Positions 1 to 8,615 of a DNA stretch of 64,000 nucleotides are shown one piece after another (within the stretch, counting starts at the first letter, position 1; every line of letters begins with the position of its first letter). The notes beneath the pieces are model-generated. The model was not told the DNA's origin and searched no databases. It worked only from the letters and a program-made list of their open reading frames with translations. The stretch spans positions 1,550,001 to 1,614,000 of the forward strand of contig CAWAGG010000006.1 in the NCBI GenBank assembly GCA_963781595.1, written 5' to 3'. Both the position numbers and the translations under genes were made by a program. The DNA is from JBEDUK01 sp963781595 (GTDB lineage Bacteria; Actinomycetota; UBA4738).

Positions 1-1
1 G

Positions 2-175
2 GTCGCCGAGCAGCTCGGACATTCGTCGCCCGTCGTGACGCTCAACGTCTACTCGCACCTGTACGCAGGCGACCTCGACCGCCTGTATGACGGCCTGGAT
101 GCCACGAGAGGGCGACTGGATGTGGCCCAGGCGTGGCCCAAGCTGACCGAGGAGCGATCGACCGGCGCCGAGTAA
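2..175 (+). CDS. tyrosine recombinase/integrase, C-terminal fragment (5' end outside window)
   Basis: The last 57 codons of a phage-type tyrosine recombinase are present; the rest lies left of the window. The visible part holds the LGHSS motif (the active-site His region) and, about 12 residues later, YSHLY, whose first Tyr is the expected DNA-cleaving nucleophile. The family catalyses site-specific integration and excision. The stop codon is only 25 bp from the 3' end of a tRNA-Lys gene, which is the usual layout of an integrative element whose attachment site is the tRNA 3' end. The reading is firm; which element it belongs to cannot be seen. Confidence 0.85.
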   Translation, partial: VAEQLGHSSPVVTLNVYSHLYAGDLDRLYDGLDATRGRLDVAQAWPKLTEERSTGAE

Positions 176-200
176 CGCCCCTGACCTGGGAGGATGGTAG

Positions 201-274
201 TGGGCCCTACAGGACTCGAACCTGTGACGCGCGGATTAAGAGTCCGCCGCTCTGGCCAACTGAGCTAAGGGCCC
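201..274 (-). tRNA. tRNA-Lys (anticodon CTT)
   Basis: On the minus strand a full cloverleaf can be folded: acceptor GGGCCCT pairs with AGGGCCC, discriminator A, D arm starting GCTCAGTTGG, anticodon stem GCGGA/TCCGC around loop CTCTTAA (anticodon CTT), and T arm ACAGG-TTCGAGT-CCTGT. CCA is not encoded. The 3' end faces the integrase fragment. Confidence 0.95.
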
Positions 275-331
275 GGGCGAGTATACGCAGGTGGTCCGGG
301 GTGCCACATCAGCCACCCGCCGCCTCGAGAG

Positions 332-405
332 GGTGACCGAGGGGACTTGAACCCCCAGCCTCCGGGACCACAACCCGGCGCTCTGCCACTTGAGCTACGG
401 CCACC
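332..405 (-). tRNA. tRNA-His (anticodon GTG)
   Basis: Minus-strand cloverleaf with acceptor GTGGCCG/CGGTCAC (one G-T wobble), anticodon stem CCGGG/CCCGG around TTGTGGT (anticodon GTG), and T loop TTCAAGT. Position -1 is G opposite discriminator C, the identity signature of tRNA-His, so the ends are set to include that extra G. Confidence 0.95.
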
Positions 406-502
406 ACGACGCCCGTCGAGTGTAGCAACGGGCCACGGACCCACCTGCGTATCATCGGCCCGCTCGCACCGGAACGCGCCTCCCGGAAAGGACCCGAGAC
501 CC

Positions 503-1951
503 ATGGATGCCCAGCCCCTCATCGTCGGAGGCGAACCAAAGCAGGCCGCCGACGGACAGACGTTCGACGTGATCGAACCGGCCACCGGCGCGCCGATGGC
601 GACGGTCGCCAAGGCCGGGCCGCAGGACGCGGCGCGCGCGGTCGACGCCGTGCACGAGGCGTTCGAAACCGGTGCCTGGCGGCGCACCAGCGCGACCGCC
701 CGCGGACGCGTCCTGGCCGAGACCGCCCGGCTCGTCCGCGAGCGCCTGGAGGACCTCGCGGTGATCGAGGCCCGCAACGGCGGCAAGCCGATCGATGCCG
801 CGCGGGGCGAGATCGGGCTCGTGGCGAACGTGTTCGAGTACTGGGCCGGCGCCGCGAACAAGATCTTCGGCGAGACGATCCCGGTCCAGGACCCGGGTCT
901 GGACGTCACGATCCGCGAGCCGGTCGGGGTCTGCGCGCTGATCGTCCCGTGGAACTTCCCGCTGGTGATCGCCTCCTGGAAGATCGCGCCCGCGCTCGCG
1001 TGCGGGAACGCGATCGTCGTCAAGCCCGCCAGCCTCACGCCACTGTCGGTGCTGGAGCTGGGCCGCATCCTCCTCGAGGCCGGACTCCCCGCGGAGACGA
1101 TCAGCGTCCTGCCCGGGCCGGGTTCGATCGCCGGCGAGGCGCTCGTGACGAACCCGAAGGTGAGCAAGGTCGGGTTCACGGGCTCGACCGAGGTCGGCTC
1201 GCAGATCATGGCCCTCGCGGCGAAGACCATCACCCGCGTCTCACTGGAGCTCGGAGGGAAGTCGCCGAACGTGGTGTTCGCCGACGCGGACCTGGAGAAG
1301 GCCGTCCAGTCGTCGCTGTGGGCCGTGTTCGACAACACCGGGCAGGACTGCTGTTCGCGCTCCCGGATCCTGGTCCAGCGCCCGGTGTACGAGGGGTTCG
1401 TCGACGCGTTCACCGCGATCACCGATGCGATCCGTGTCGGGCCGCCCCTGGATGCGGAGACGCAGATGGGGCCGCTGATCTCTGACGGGCAACGCCAGCG
1501 TGCGATCGACTACGTCGCGATCGGTCGCGAGGAGGGCGCTCGGGTGCTCACCGGAGGCGAGGTGCCGACCGTCCCCGGCGGCGAGGGCGGGTTCTTCCTC
1601 CGCCCCGCGGTGCTCGCCGACGTCGGGCCGACGATGCGCGTCGCGCGCGACGAGATCTTCGGGCCCGTCGCCTGCATCATGCCGTTCGACACCGAAGACG
1701 ACGCGATCCGGATCGCGAACGACACCGAATACGGCCTCTCCGCGTCGGTCTGGACGCGCGACCTGGGCCGCGCGATCCGCGTGGCGAAGGCGATCCGGGC
1801 GGGGGTGATCTCCGTGAACACGAGCCACAGCGTGCATACCGAGGCGCCGTTCGGCGGGTTCAAGCAGAGCGGCATAGGCCGCGAGATGGGGATGCACGCC
1901 GCGAACCTGTACACCGAGGTCAAGAACGTGTTCTTCTCCGAAGAGCCCTGA
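503..1951 (+). CDS. NAD(P)-dependent aldehyde dehydrogenase
   Basis: A 482-residue aldehyde dehydrogenase of normal length for the family, which oxidises aldehydes to carboxylic acids with NAD(P)+ in the cytoplasm. Key residues are visible: Asn151 in PWNFPL (oxyanion), Glu249 in LELGGKSPN (general base) and Cys283 in GQDCCSR (nucleophile), with the expected 34-residue Glu-Cys spacing. The C-terminal EAPFGGFKQSGIGRE motif is also typical. ATG 503 is preferred over an upstream in-frame ATG at 347 because a GGAAAGGA ribosome site precedes it and the upstream extension would run across the tRNA-His gene. The sequence resembles betaine-aldehyde and gamma-aminobutyraldehyde dehydrogenases, but the substrate cannot be fixed. 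It appears to be transcribed alone. Confidence 0.93.
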   Translation: MDAQPLIVGGEPKQAADGQTFDVIEPATGAPMATVAKAGPQDAARAVDAVHEAFETGAWRRTSATARGRVLAETARLVRERLEDLAVIEARNGGKPIDAARGEIGLVANVFEYWAGAANKIFGETIPVQDPGLDVTIREPVGVCALIVPWNFPLVIASWKIAPALACGNAIVVKPASLTPLSVLELGRILLEAGLPAETISVLPGPGSIAGEALVTNPKVSKVGFTGSTEVGSQIMALAAKTITRVSLELGGKSPNVVFADADLEKAVQSSLWAVFDNTGQDCCSRSRILVQRPVYEGFVDAFTAITDAIRVGPPLDAETQMGPLISDGQRQRAIDYVAIGREEGARVLTGGEVPTVPGGEGGFFLRPAVLADVGPTMRVARDEIFGPVACIMPFDTEDDAIRIANDTEYGLSASVWTRDLGRAIRVAKAIRAGVISVNTSHSVHTEAPFGGFKQSGIGREMGMHAANLYTEVKNVFFSEEP

Positions 1952-2140
1952 CAGGACCCCCCCGGATGGGCGACCGATGGTCGGTCCAAACATCCGCCGT
2001 ATGGGGGGTGTGCCGTACCGCGAACGCCATATACAGTCCATTTGGTCCGGGCCGTCAGGCGCGGATGCGAACTCAGGCAGGGGGGGATCGATGGCGTTCG
2101 AAGGGCGCCCGCCGGCGCGGGCCGCGTTCGGGGGGCGTCG

Positions 2141-3559
2141 GTGACGGCTCTCCTGGCGGACGCGCCGTCCGGGGCGGTCGTCTGGATCGTGACTGCGGTC
2201 GGCGTCGCGGCGTTGGTCGCCGCGATCGTCGTGAGCGTCACCACCCGGCGATCCCGCGCGGCCCGGCAGCCCGTGCGCCCGGACCCTTCGAACGGGTTCC
2301 CCGTCGAGGCCGCGCCGGCGGCCGAACGTTCGTCCCCTGCGCCGTTCCGCTCCGAGACGATGGACGAGCCCTCCGAGGGCGAACGATCCGCCGCGGAGCC
2401 GGGGTCCGAGCCGGAGCCTGGGTCCACGCAACCCGAACCGCAACCCGAACCGGCAGCGACGCCCGCGTCACGGCCGGCACCGGAATGGATGGCGCTCTGG
2501 GCATCGCCTCCCACGGAAGTGCAGGGGACGCCGTCGCAGCCGGCGGCTCCCGAGATCGTGACGATCGGTCCGGTGGCAGACCGTCCCCAGGTGCCGCAGC
2601 CCGAAGCGTTGTCGGCCACCCCCACGCCGAGCGTGACCGGCGACATCAACCTGCGCGGCATCCTTCGCTGGCTCCTGTTCGAGACCGACGCCGACGCCGT
2701 CGTGTTCCACCGGGAGACGCCAGCGGGGGAGCGGTTCTACATCGAACCACGCGGGCTCCCCGACGACGGCGTCGCGAAGCTCGCCAGGCTGGCCCGCGAG
2801 GCGATGGTGGCCGCGGGATCGGGCGAGCGCGCGATCGGGGAGACCTCCAGCACGCGCTGGCTCGGCGTGGGGGGTCCGAAGCTCCTGCTCCTGACCGGCG
2901 CGGCGTCCCCCGATACGGTCGAGTCGCTCCGCCTGTCGCGTTTCGCGCTCGAGTGGCTCGCCGCGTCCAGGTCCGGCGTGAAGCCGCCGCCGTCGGAGGA
3001 CCTCGCGCGGACGGTGCCGGGCGTGGCGTGGGCCGAGATGGCGACGGACGGGGGCTTGCGGGTGCTCCCCACCGAGCAGCAGGGCGAGGGGCTCACCGCG
3101 GACGCGTTGGCGGAGATGCTCCCCGGTCAGCTCCTCCGGTGGATCATCCCGGCGCCGCAACAGGATGTCGAGAAGCGCGCGCGGCTGGTCGCCGTGAACC
3201 TCTCGGAGATGGAGGGGTCGCCGGAGGCCGAGGTTCGCCTCCTCTGGGAGGGTTCCGAGCTGCGGGGTGTGGGCCGGGGACACACGTCGTTGGTCGGCAG
3301 GCACCTGGCGGCGGCCCGCGCGGCGATGAACGCATTGAAGCCGCTGATCCATGGGCACCTGCAGGTCGAACACCTGCAGGTCAACACGCTGCCGTCGGAG
3401 GTCGAGGTCGTGCTGGTCTCGGTGTTGGTGGGCGACGAACGGCTCGTCGGGGCGACGGTCGTTCGGCAGGAGGACGAGGAGCGCGCCGGCGCGAAGGCCG
3501 TGCTGGACGCCGTGAATCGAAGGCTGGTCGTGCTGGCCGGCCAGCGCAGGCAGACCTGA
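2141..3559 (+). CDS. membrane-anchored protein with GAF-like region, function unknown
   Basis: Predicted 472 residues. The N-terminus carries one hydrophobic segment (residues about 10-30, rich in V, A and I) followed by arginines, then a long Pro/Glu-rich acidic linker (about 35-165) with repeated EPEP-type units, then a globular domain (about 170-280) that looks GAF-like, and a C-terminal alpha/beta domain. This suggests a cytoplasmic sensor or scaffold tethered to the membrane. GTG 2141 is chosen because the codons before it are low-complexity Arg/Gly and a G-rich tract precedes it; an upstream start at 2042 is in frame but unlikely. It lies 44 bp before a receiver-domain gene, so the pair may form a signalling unit. 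I do not recognise a named family. Confidence 0.7.
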   Translation: MTALLADAPSGAVVWIVTAVGVAALVAAIVVSVTTRRSRAARQPVRPDPSNGFPVEAAPAAERSSPAPFRSETMDEPSEGERSAAEPGSEPEPGSTQPEPQPEPAATPASRPAPEWMALWASPPTEVQGTPSQPAAPEIVTIGPVADRPQVPQPEALSATPTPSVTGDINLRGILRWLLFETDADAVVFHRETPAGERFYIEPRGLPDDGVAKLARLAREAMVAAGSGERAIGETSSTRWLGVGGPKLLLLTGAASPDTVESLRLSRFALEWLAASRSGVKPPPSEDLARTVPGVAWAEMATDGGLRVLPTEQQGEGLTADALAEMLPGQLLRWIIPAPQQDVEKRARLVAVNLSEMEGSPEAEVRLLWEGSELRGVGRGHTSLVGRHLAAARAAMNALKPLIHGHLQVEHLQVNTLPSEVEVVLVSVLVGDERLVGATVVRQEDEERAGAKAVLDAVNRRLVVLAGQRRQT

Positions 3560-3603
3560 TCGGCGCCGGGCCGGGCGCGGTGGGACGGGGGGGCGAAAGA
3601 GCC

Positions 3604-3977
3604 ATGCGTGTCGTGATCGTTGACGATCACCCCGTCACCCGGCAGGGATTCCGAGCGGCATTCGCCGTCGCGGACGACGTCGAGGTGGTCGGGGAAGCTT
3701 CGTCCGGCGAGCAGGCCGTCAACCTGGTTGACGAAACGCTCCCGGACGTCGTGTTCATGGACGTGCGGATGCCCGGATGAACGGGCTGGAGGCGACGCGG
3801 CTCATCCGCGCGCAGCATCCGGACGTGAAGGTGATCGTGTTCAGCGTGGACGAATCCCGCGCGAGCGTCGGCGAAGCGATCCGGGCCGGCGTGGCCGGGT
3901 ACCTGCTCAAGGACGTCGGCGCGGACGAACTGGAGCGTGCGGGGCGACTCGCGCTCGAGGGCACCGGAGCGGGATGA
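3604..3977 (+). pseudogene. response regulator receiver protein, frameshifted
   Basis: A CheY/NarL-type receiver domain is encoded in two frames. Residues 1-58 (from ATG 3604) give VVIVDDHPVTRQGF, with the acidic pair DD and the phospho-acceptor Asp in VVFMDVRMPG. At about 3774 the frame ends at TGA, and the same domain continues in the +1 frame from ATG 3777 (MNGLEATRLIRAQHPDVKVI, then GYLLKDVGADEL). Family members read MPGMNGLEA without a break, so one G appears to be missing from the GG at 3773-3774. The LuxR-type DNA-binding domain that normally follows is absent: the gene stops about 12 residues after the receiver domain. It may be a sequencing error in a receiver-only protein or a true pseudogene. 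Confidence 0.75.
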
Positions 3978-4014
3978 TCGAGTGAGCCCGTTCCGCCGGC
4001 GCGGGTCGACGGGG

Positions 4015-5562
4015 TCAGCCCCGCGCGAACACCGGCCGCAGCGCGAAGTACACGTCCCGGTAGAGCGCGTACGCGGCGTCGTACGTCTCCCGCCGCTCTG
4101 GGTCGGGTTCGTGCTCATCGGGCAGGAACGAGACGAACGCCTCGACGGCGTCCCCGACCGTCGGATGGATGCCGGCCCCGACCGCCGCCAGGACCGCCGC
4201 GCCGGTGGCCGTCGTCTCGACGCTCGTGGGGACCCTGACCGGGAGGCCCGTGACGTCGGCCTTGATCTGGCGCCACAGTGCGCCCTTCGCGCCGCCGGCC
4301 ACCATCGTGAGGCGGCGGACCTGGAGGCCCGCGCCGCGCATCGCCTCCAGGATGTCGCGCAGGGCGAACGCGCTCCCCTCGAGCAGCGCGCGCGCCATGT
4401 GCGCCCGCGTGTGCGCGAGCGTGAGGCCGTAGAAGACCCCCCGAGCCGCTCCGTTCCATTCCGGGGCCATCGCGCCCTGCATGCAGGGGAGGAAGACCAA
4501 CCCGTCGGCACCCGGACCGGCGGCCTCCGCCCCGCGCGAGATGACGTCGTACGGGTCGGCGCCCTCGCGCGACGCGACGGCGACCTCCTCCGCGCACAGC
4601 TGGTCCCGCCACCAGCGGAGGTTCCCCCCGGAGACGAACCCGGGGTTCTCGAGCAGCCACGTGTCTGGGTCGGCGTGGGGGTGGCATTCGACGAGCATCG
4701 TCGGGTCCTCGCGGGGCTCGGCGGAGGCAGCGCAGACGGGCTCGGCGGTGCCGACGACGTCGCAGACCTCTCCGGGGGCGAACACGCCGGCGCCGAGGGT
4801 GGCGGCCATCTCGTCCCCGCAGCCGACGGCGACCACCGTGTCCGGCGCGAGGCCGGTCGCGTCGGCGAACACAGACGCGACCGGCCCCACCGGGTGCGTC
4901 GCGGGCGCCAGCTGGGGGAGCATGCGAGGATCCAGGCCGGCGGCCTCGAGCACGGGCTCTGACCAGGTCCGCGTCCGGGGATCGAGCAGCGCCAGGGACG
5001 AGGCGTTCGACGGGTCGACGGCCAGTTCGCCGGTCGCCTCGCGGAGCACGTACGAGCCCGGCGACATCAGGTGGGTCGCCTGCGCGAAGACCTCGGGCTG
5101 CTCGTCGCGGATCCAGAGGGCCTTGAAGACGGCGTGCGACGAATCGAGGTTCGCGCCGACGTGCCCGTAGAACGCGTCGGGGGGCATGATCCGCGCGAAC
5201 GCCTCGGCCTGCGCCTCCGCGCGGCGGTCCATCCAGATCATCGCGGGGCGGAGCGGCCGGCCGTCGCTCCCACACGCGACCATCCCGTCGAGCTGCGTGC
5301 CGAACGACAGGCCCTTCACCGCGCTCGGGCCCTCCGGCACCTCGCGCAGGAGGGTCGGTATCGTCGCGTGGAGCGCCCGCACCCAGGCATCCGGGTCCTG
5401 CTCTGCCCAGGTCGGGTGGGGGAACGAGAGGTCGTAGCCCTCGTACGCCGACGCCACCAGCGTCCCATCGGCCGCGTACAGGGTCGCGTTCGTCCCCTGG
5501 CTGCCGACGTCGCAGCCGATCACGTAGGGACCGCCGCCGCGGTCTCCGCCCGCGGGGCTCAC
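4015..5562 (-). CDS. FGGY-family carbohydrate kinase (xylulokinase-like)
   Basis: Predicted 515 residues, normal for FGGY kinases, which phosphorylate ketoses or polyols with ATP. The N-terminal phosphate-1 motif reads IGCDVGSQGTNATLY, the middle carries WAEQDPDAWV, and the C-terminal half has the adenosine-binding VAGGAKGALWRQI. A conserved catalytic Asp lies in GTQLDGMVA. GTG 5562 is chosen because it overlaps the stop of the dehydrogenase gene in GTGA (5559-5562), indicating translational coupling. It is the last gene of a GntR-aldolase-dehydrogenase-kinase operon. A plausible order is oxidation of a polyol, phosphorylation by this enzyme, then aldol cleavage; xylulose is only one candidate substrate. 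Confidence 0.9.
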   Translation of the reverse strand: MSPAGGDRGGGPYVIGCDVGSQGTNATLYAADGTLVASAYEGYDLSFPHPTWAEQDPDAWVRALHATIPTLLREVPEGPSAVKGLSFGTQLDGMVACGSDGRPLRPAMIWMDRRAEAQAEAFARIMPPDAFYGHVGANLDSSHAVFKALWIRDEQPEVFAQATHLMSPGSYVLREATGELAVDPSNASSLALLDPRTRTWSEPVLEAAGLDPRMLPQLAPATHPVGPVASVFADATGLAPDTVVAVGCGDEMAATLGAGVFAPGEVCDVVGTAEPVCAASAEPREDPTMLVECHPHADPDTWLLENPGFVSGGNLRWWRDQLCAEEVAVASREGADPYDVISRGAEAAGPGADGLVFLPCMQGAMAPEWNGAARGVFYGLTLAHTRAHMARALLEGSAFALRDILEAMRGAGLQVRRLTMVAGGAKGALWRQIKADVTGLPVRVPTSVETTATGAAVLAAVGAGIHPTVGDAVEAFVSFLPDEHEPDPERRETYDAAYALYRDVYFALRPVFARG

Positions 5563-6611
5563 GGCTCGATGATCATCTTCAGGCCGGCGCCGGAGCGGAT
5601 CGTCTCGAACGCCTCGTCGATCCGTTCCAAGGGGAACCGGTGCGTGACGACGGCCGCCAGGTCGTCCCGGCGCCGCGTGAGGTAGTCCATCGTGAGCCGG
5701 TACTGCCGCGGCGTGGCGCCGTACGCGCCGCGGATCGTGAGCTCCTTGTAATGGAGCTGGTTCATGTCCAGCGGGCTGACCGAGTCGTGCTTCGGCAGTC
5801 CCGCGAAGTACACGACGACCGCGCGCTTCGACGCCATCTCCAGCGCCGCCTGCTGGGCCTGCTTCGATGGTGCGGCGACGCTGATGCGGTCGACGCCGGC
5901 GCCGCCGGAGCGCTCGAGGACATCGGACACGCCGTTGTCCTCGCCCGCGACCCATGAGTCGTCGACGAACGCGCCGACGGCGGCCAGCGCGAGGTCGAGG
6001 CGCTGCTGGCTCACGTCGGACAGGTAGACGGCGCTGGCGCCACGGTCCTTCGCCATGACGGCCTGCCAGCATCCGATCGGCCCGGCGCCGAGGATCAGCA
6101 CGGGGTCGCCGAGCCGGATGTCCAGCATCTCGATCCCGTTCAGCGCGCAAGCGAACGGATCGGCGACGGTGGCCAGGTCCGACGGCAGGTCGTGCGGCAG
6201 CGGGATCAGGTTCTTCGTCGCGATCGGCGGCACCGCGGCCCACTCCGCGTAGGCGCCCGGGAACGGGTCGAACCCGTACAGCAGGTGGTGCTCGCAGAGG
6301 TTCTGCAGCCCGTCCAGGCACCACCTGCATCCGCCGCACGTGAGGATCGAACCGAGGAACACCCGGTCGCCCTCCTTGACGTCGGGCGGGAGCGTCGCGT
6401 CGGGACCGACGCGCTCCAGGATTCCCACCGGCTCGTGGCCGAGGATCCACGGCGGGGTCGCCCGGGGATCGCCGTTGAAGAACGTCCGGGCGTCGGTTCC
6501 GCAGACCCCGCACGCTTCGACGCGCATGATCGCGCCTCGTGCGTCGAGCGGCGGTTCGGCCGCGTCGCGGACCTCGATCGCGTCGACCCCGGTCATGAAC
6601 GCCGCGCGCAT
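5559..6611 (-). CDS. zinc-dependent alcohol dehydrogenase (MDR family)
   Basis: A 350-residue medium-chain dehydrogenase/reductase. It has the catalytic-zinc ligands in EACGVCGTD and LGHEPVG, a structural-zinc lobe with Cys residues in ILTCGGCRWCLDGLQNLC, and a Rossmann motif LILGAGPIGCW for NAD(P)H. The family oxidises polyols or secondary alcohols (sorbitol, threonine and related dehydrogenases). ATG 6611 overlaps the aldolase stop as TGATG, so the three genes are coupled. Within the operon it probably makes the ketose that the downstream kinase phosphorylates. The specific substrate is not visible. Confidence 0.92.
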   Translation of the reverse strand: MRAAFMTGVDAIEVRDAAEPPLDARGAIMRVEACGVCGTDARTFFNGDPRATPPWILGHEPVGILERVGPDATLPPDVKEGDRVFLGSILTCGGCRWCLDGLQNLCEHHLLYGFDPFPGAYAEWAAVPPIATKNLIPLPHDLPSDLATVADPFACALNGIEMLDIRLGDPVLILGAGPIGCWQAVMAKDRGASAVYLSDVSQQRLDLALAAVGAFVDDSWVAGEDNGVSDVLERSGGAGVDRISVAAPSKQAQQAALEMASKRAVVVYFAGLPKHDSVSPLDMNQLHYKELTIRGAYGATPRQYRLTMDYLTRRRDDLAAVVTHRFPLERIDEAFETIRSGAGLKMIIEP

Positions 6612-7468
6612 CAGGCGCTCACTCCGCCTGTGCTCTCGCCTTCGCCGAGGTCGCGCTGGAGCGCGTCGAACGCCTCGTCCGCCTTCCATCGATCGCGGAT
6701 CACGCGCGAGAGCGCGCGCGTGATCGCCTCCGGTGAGCGATGCATGAAGATGTTCCGGCCGACCGAGCATCCGATCGCGCCGGCGGCCATCGCCTGTTCC
6801 ATCCGGCGGAGCAGCTCCTGGTCCTCGACCCGCGATCCGCCGGCCAGGACCATCGGCACCCCGTTCGCGGCCTCGACGAGGCGGCCGAACGCGTCCTGGT
6901 CGCCCGGCCAGTTCGTCTTGACGATGTCGGCGCCCATCTCGGCGCACAGCCGGACGTTCCGGGCGAGGTACTCGAACCCGTACTGGTCCTTCAGGTCCTC
7001 GACGGATGCGTACGTCGTGGGGAACTCGGCCTCGGCGATGAACGGCATACCCAGCACGGCGCACTCGCCGCCGATCGCCGCGAGCGTCTGGATCATCAGG
7101 TCTTCGGTGTCCCCGCCGAGGGCGGTGAACAGGACGACCGCGTCGGCGCCCAGGCGCAGCGCCTCCTCGACCTCCGCGATCTGGACGATGCTGGGGCGGT
7201 CGCCGCCCGGGCTCGCCGACGCCGAGAGCAGGAGCGCGAGCGACGTCGTCGGCGCGAACGCCGGCTCGGCGATCCGGATCATCCCCTTCGACATCATGAT
7301 GACGTTCGCGCCCCCGGCGACCGCCTCGGACGTGCGTGTCGAGATGTCCGCGAGCGGCTCGAGGAACGTGGGCGACGTCATCCCGTGGTCGAGCGCGCAG
7401 ATCACCGAGACCCCGGCGGCGTCGATGACGCGCTTCAGACGCATCGTGGTTCCAACGGTCGTGTTCAC
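6611..7468 (-). CDS. class I aldolase of the FbaB/LsrF (DeoC-like) family
   Basis: Predicted 285 residues forming a TIM-barrel aldolase. Signature segments are VICALDHGMTSP at the N-terminus, ADIVKTNWPGD with the Schiff-base Lys, and GCSVGRNIFMH at the phosphate-binding end. The family includes class I fructose-bisphosphate aldolases, LsrF thiolase and tagatose-type aldolases. GTG 7468 is chosen over ATG 7444 because GAGGAGG lies 5 nt upstream of it. Next to an FGGY kinase and a zinc dehydrogenase it most likely cleaves the phosphorylated ketose of that pathway to dihydroxyacetone phosphate and an aldehyde. This is an inference from context. Confidence 0.88.
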   Translation of the reverse strand: MNTTVGTTMRLKRVIDAAGVSVICALDHGMTSPTFLEPLADISTRTSEAVAGGANVIMMSKGMIRIAEPAFAPTTSLALLLSASASPGGDRPSIVQIAEVEEALRLGADAVVLFTALGGDTEDLMIQTLAAIGGECAVLGMPFIAEAEFPTTYASVEDLKDQYGFEYLARNVRLCAEMGADIVKTNWPGDQDAFGRLVEAANGVPMVLAGGSRVEDQELLRRMEQAMAAGAIGCSVGRNIFMHRSPEAITRALSRVIRDRWKADEAFDALQRDLGEGESTGGVSA

Positions 7469-8232
7469 GTGAACCTCCTCCCGGGCCCTCGGCGAACGAC
7501 CGAGAACTCGAACGCGTCGGCCAAGTGGTACTCGTGCGAGGAGAGGACCGCCGTCTCGTCCTCCGTGTAGTCGATCTGCCAGATGTAGAGGAGCAACTCG
7601 CCGCGGGGGACGCGCAGCTTCGCAGCGACCGTTCGGTCCGCGGCCACCGGCCGGAAGAACGCGACGCCCCGATGGACGACGAGCCCGAGGGAGCGCTCGA
7701 GGACCTCGTAGATCGAGCGCTCGAGCATCCGGTCGACGATCTCCGGATGGTCCTCCGCCAGGTGGTTCGGCAGGAAGTCCCTCGACAGGACCACCGGCTT
7801 GTCGTTGGCCGTCCGGACGCGTTCGACGCAGAGGACGTCGCGCCCCGGCTCGAGGCCGAGGCGCTCCGCCTCCCCAACCGACGCGGGCTCGATCCAGGAG
7901 CGGGCATCCTTGACGCCGGCATGCATGCCGGCGGCCCGGATCGCGTCGGTGACGCCGAAGTTCAGGTCCAAGCTGCTGACGACCCGTTCGCGATGCGAGA
8001 CGTAGGTGCCGGAGCCCCACATCCGTCGGACGAATCCCTCCGCCTCGAGCGCGCCGAGGGCCTCGCGGAGCGTCGCCCGGGAGACGCCCAGCTCCGCTGC
8101 GAGCTCCGGCTCGGACGGCAGCCGCGACCCCGGCGGCAGCAGACCTCCTTCGATCCGATGCGTCAGTTCGTCGAGGACCGACACGGATCGGAGCCTCGGC
8201 CTCGATCCCTTCGCCTTCTCCGGTCGCTCCAC
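7465..8232 (-). CDS. GntR-family transcriptional regulator (HutC type, UTRA domain)
   Basis: Predicted 255 residues: an N-terminal winged helix-turn-helix (about residues 10-75, with LPSEPELAAELGVSRATLREAL) followed by a UTRA effector domain (about 90-245, with the typical RVRTANDKPVVLSRDFLP). HutC-type members repress sugar or amino-acid catabolic operons and are released by a phosphorylated metabolite. GTG 8232 is preferred because the promoter elements described at 8242-8271 lie immediately upstream, giving an almost leaderless transcript. Its stop overlaps the start of the aldolase gene, so it is the first gene of the operon and probably autoregulated. Confidence 0.9.
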   Translation of the reverse strand: MERPEKAKGSRPRLRSVSVLDELTHRIEGGLLPPGSRLPSEPELAAELGVSRATLREALGALEAEGFVRRMWGSGTYVSHRERVVSSLDLNFGVTDAIRAAGMHAGVKDARSWIEPASVGEAERLGLEPGRDVLCVERVRTANDKPVVLSRDFLPNHLAEDHPEIVDRMLERSIYEVLERSLGLVVHRGVAFFRPVAADRTVAAKLRVPRGELLLYIWQIDYTEDETAVLSSHEYHLADAFEFSVVRRGPGRRFT

Positions 8233-8241
8233 GGTCCCAGG

Positions 8242-8271
8242 AGTATTTGTCAGACAACTTGGCAGCGTCAA
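8242..8271 (-). promoter_or_regulatory. promoter and putative operator of the GntR operon
   Basis: On the minus strand, TTGACG (8271-8266) and AATACT (8247-8242) are separated by 18 nt, a good sigma-70-type promoter. Between them and touching the -10 box is the perfect 11-bp palindrome TTGTCTGACAA (8257-8247). A repressor bound there would block polymerase. Only about 10 nt separate the -10 box from the GTG start, so the mRNA would be nearly leaderless. The function is inferred from position. Confidence 0.6.
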
Positions 8272-8317
8272 ACCGCGAGCCCACTCGCGACGGTCATCGC
8301 GCCTACGATGGGGGTCC

Positions 8318-8599
8318 ATGCACCACTTCCTAGCGACCGCGCATCCGGCTGGGCTCCCGACCGATTGGAAGCCGGACCTCACTCCGTTCGCGTGCGCGAT
8401 CCTCCTGCTGGTGGCCGCATGGCGCGCTCGCATCCGGCTGCGCTGGTGGATGGTTGCGGCTGGAGCCGCGGCGGGGGTGCCAGTCAGCGCGCTCGGCGCG
8501 CATTTCGGACCGTGGGCGCCGGTGGTGATCGCGGCGATGCTCTACTGCATGCTCGTTCCTCTGCGCCGGGCGCTGCCGCGGTCGGACATCACCGACTAG
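8318..8599 (+). CDS. small membrane protein, hypothetical
   Basis: Predicted 93 residues. Two hydrophobic segments are visible (about 25-40, ACAILLLVAAW, and about 47-80, with WWMVAAGAAAGVP and VVIAAMLYCML), separated by an Arg-rich turn, suggesting a two- or three-pass membrane protein. It sits between the divergent GntR and permease genes. The upstream GGGGG tract is a weak ribosome site. No family is recognised, and it may not be expressed. Confidence 0.45.
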   Translation: MHHFLATAHPAGLPTDWKPDLTPFACAILLLVAAWRARIRLRWWMVAAGAAAGVPVSALGAHFGPWAPVVIAAMLYCMLVPLRRALPRSDITD

Positions 8600-8615
8600 C
8601 GCCCACGGGGATCGC

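Noticed and set aside
347..502. Longer start for the aldehyde dehydrogenase (ATG 347)
   Set aside because: It would cover the tRNA-His gene and adds a sequence unlike the family N-terminus.
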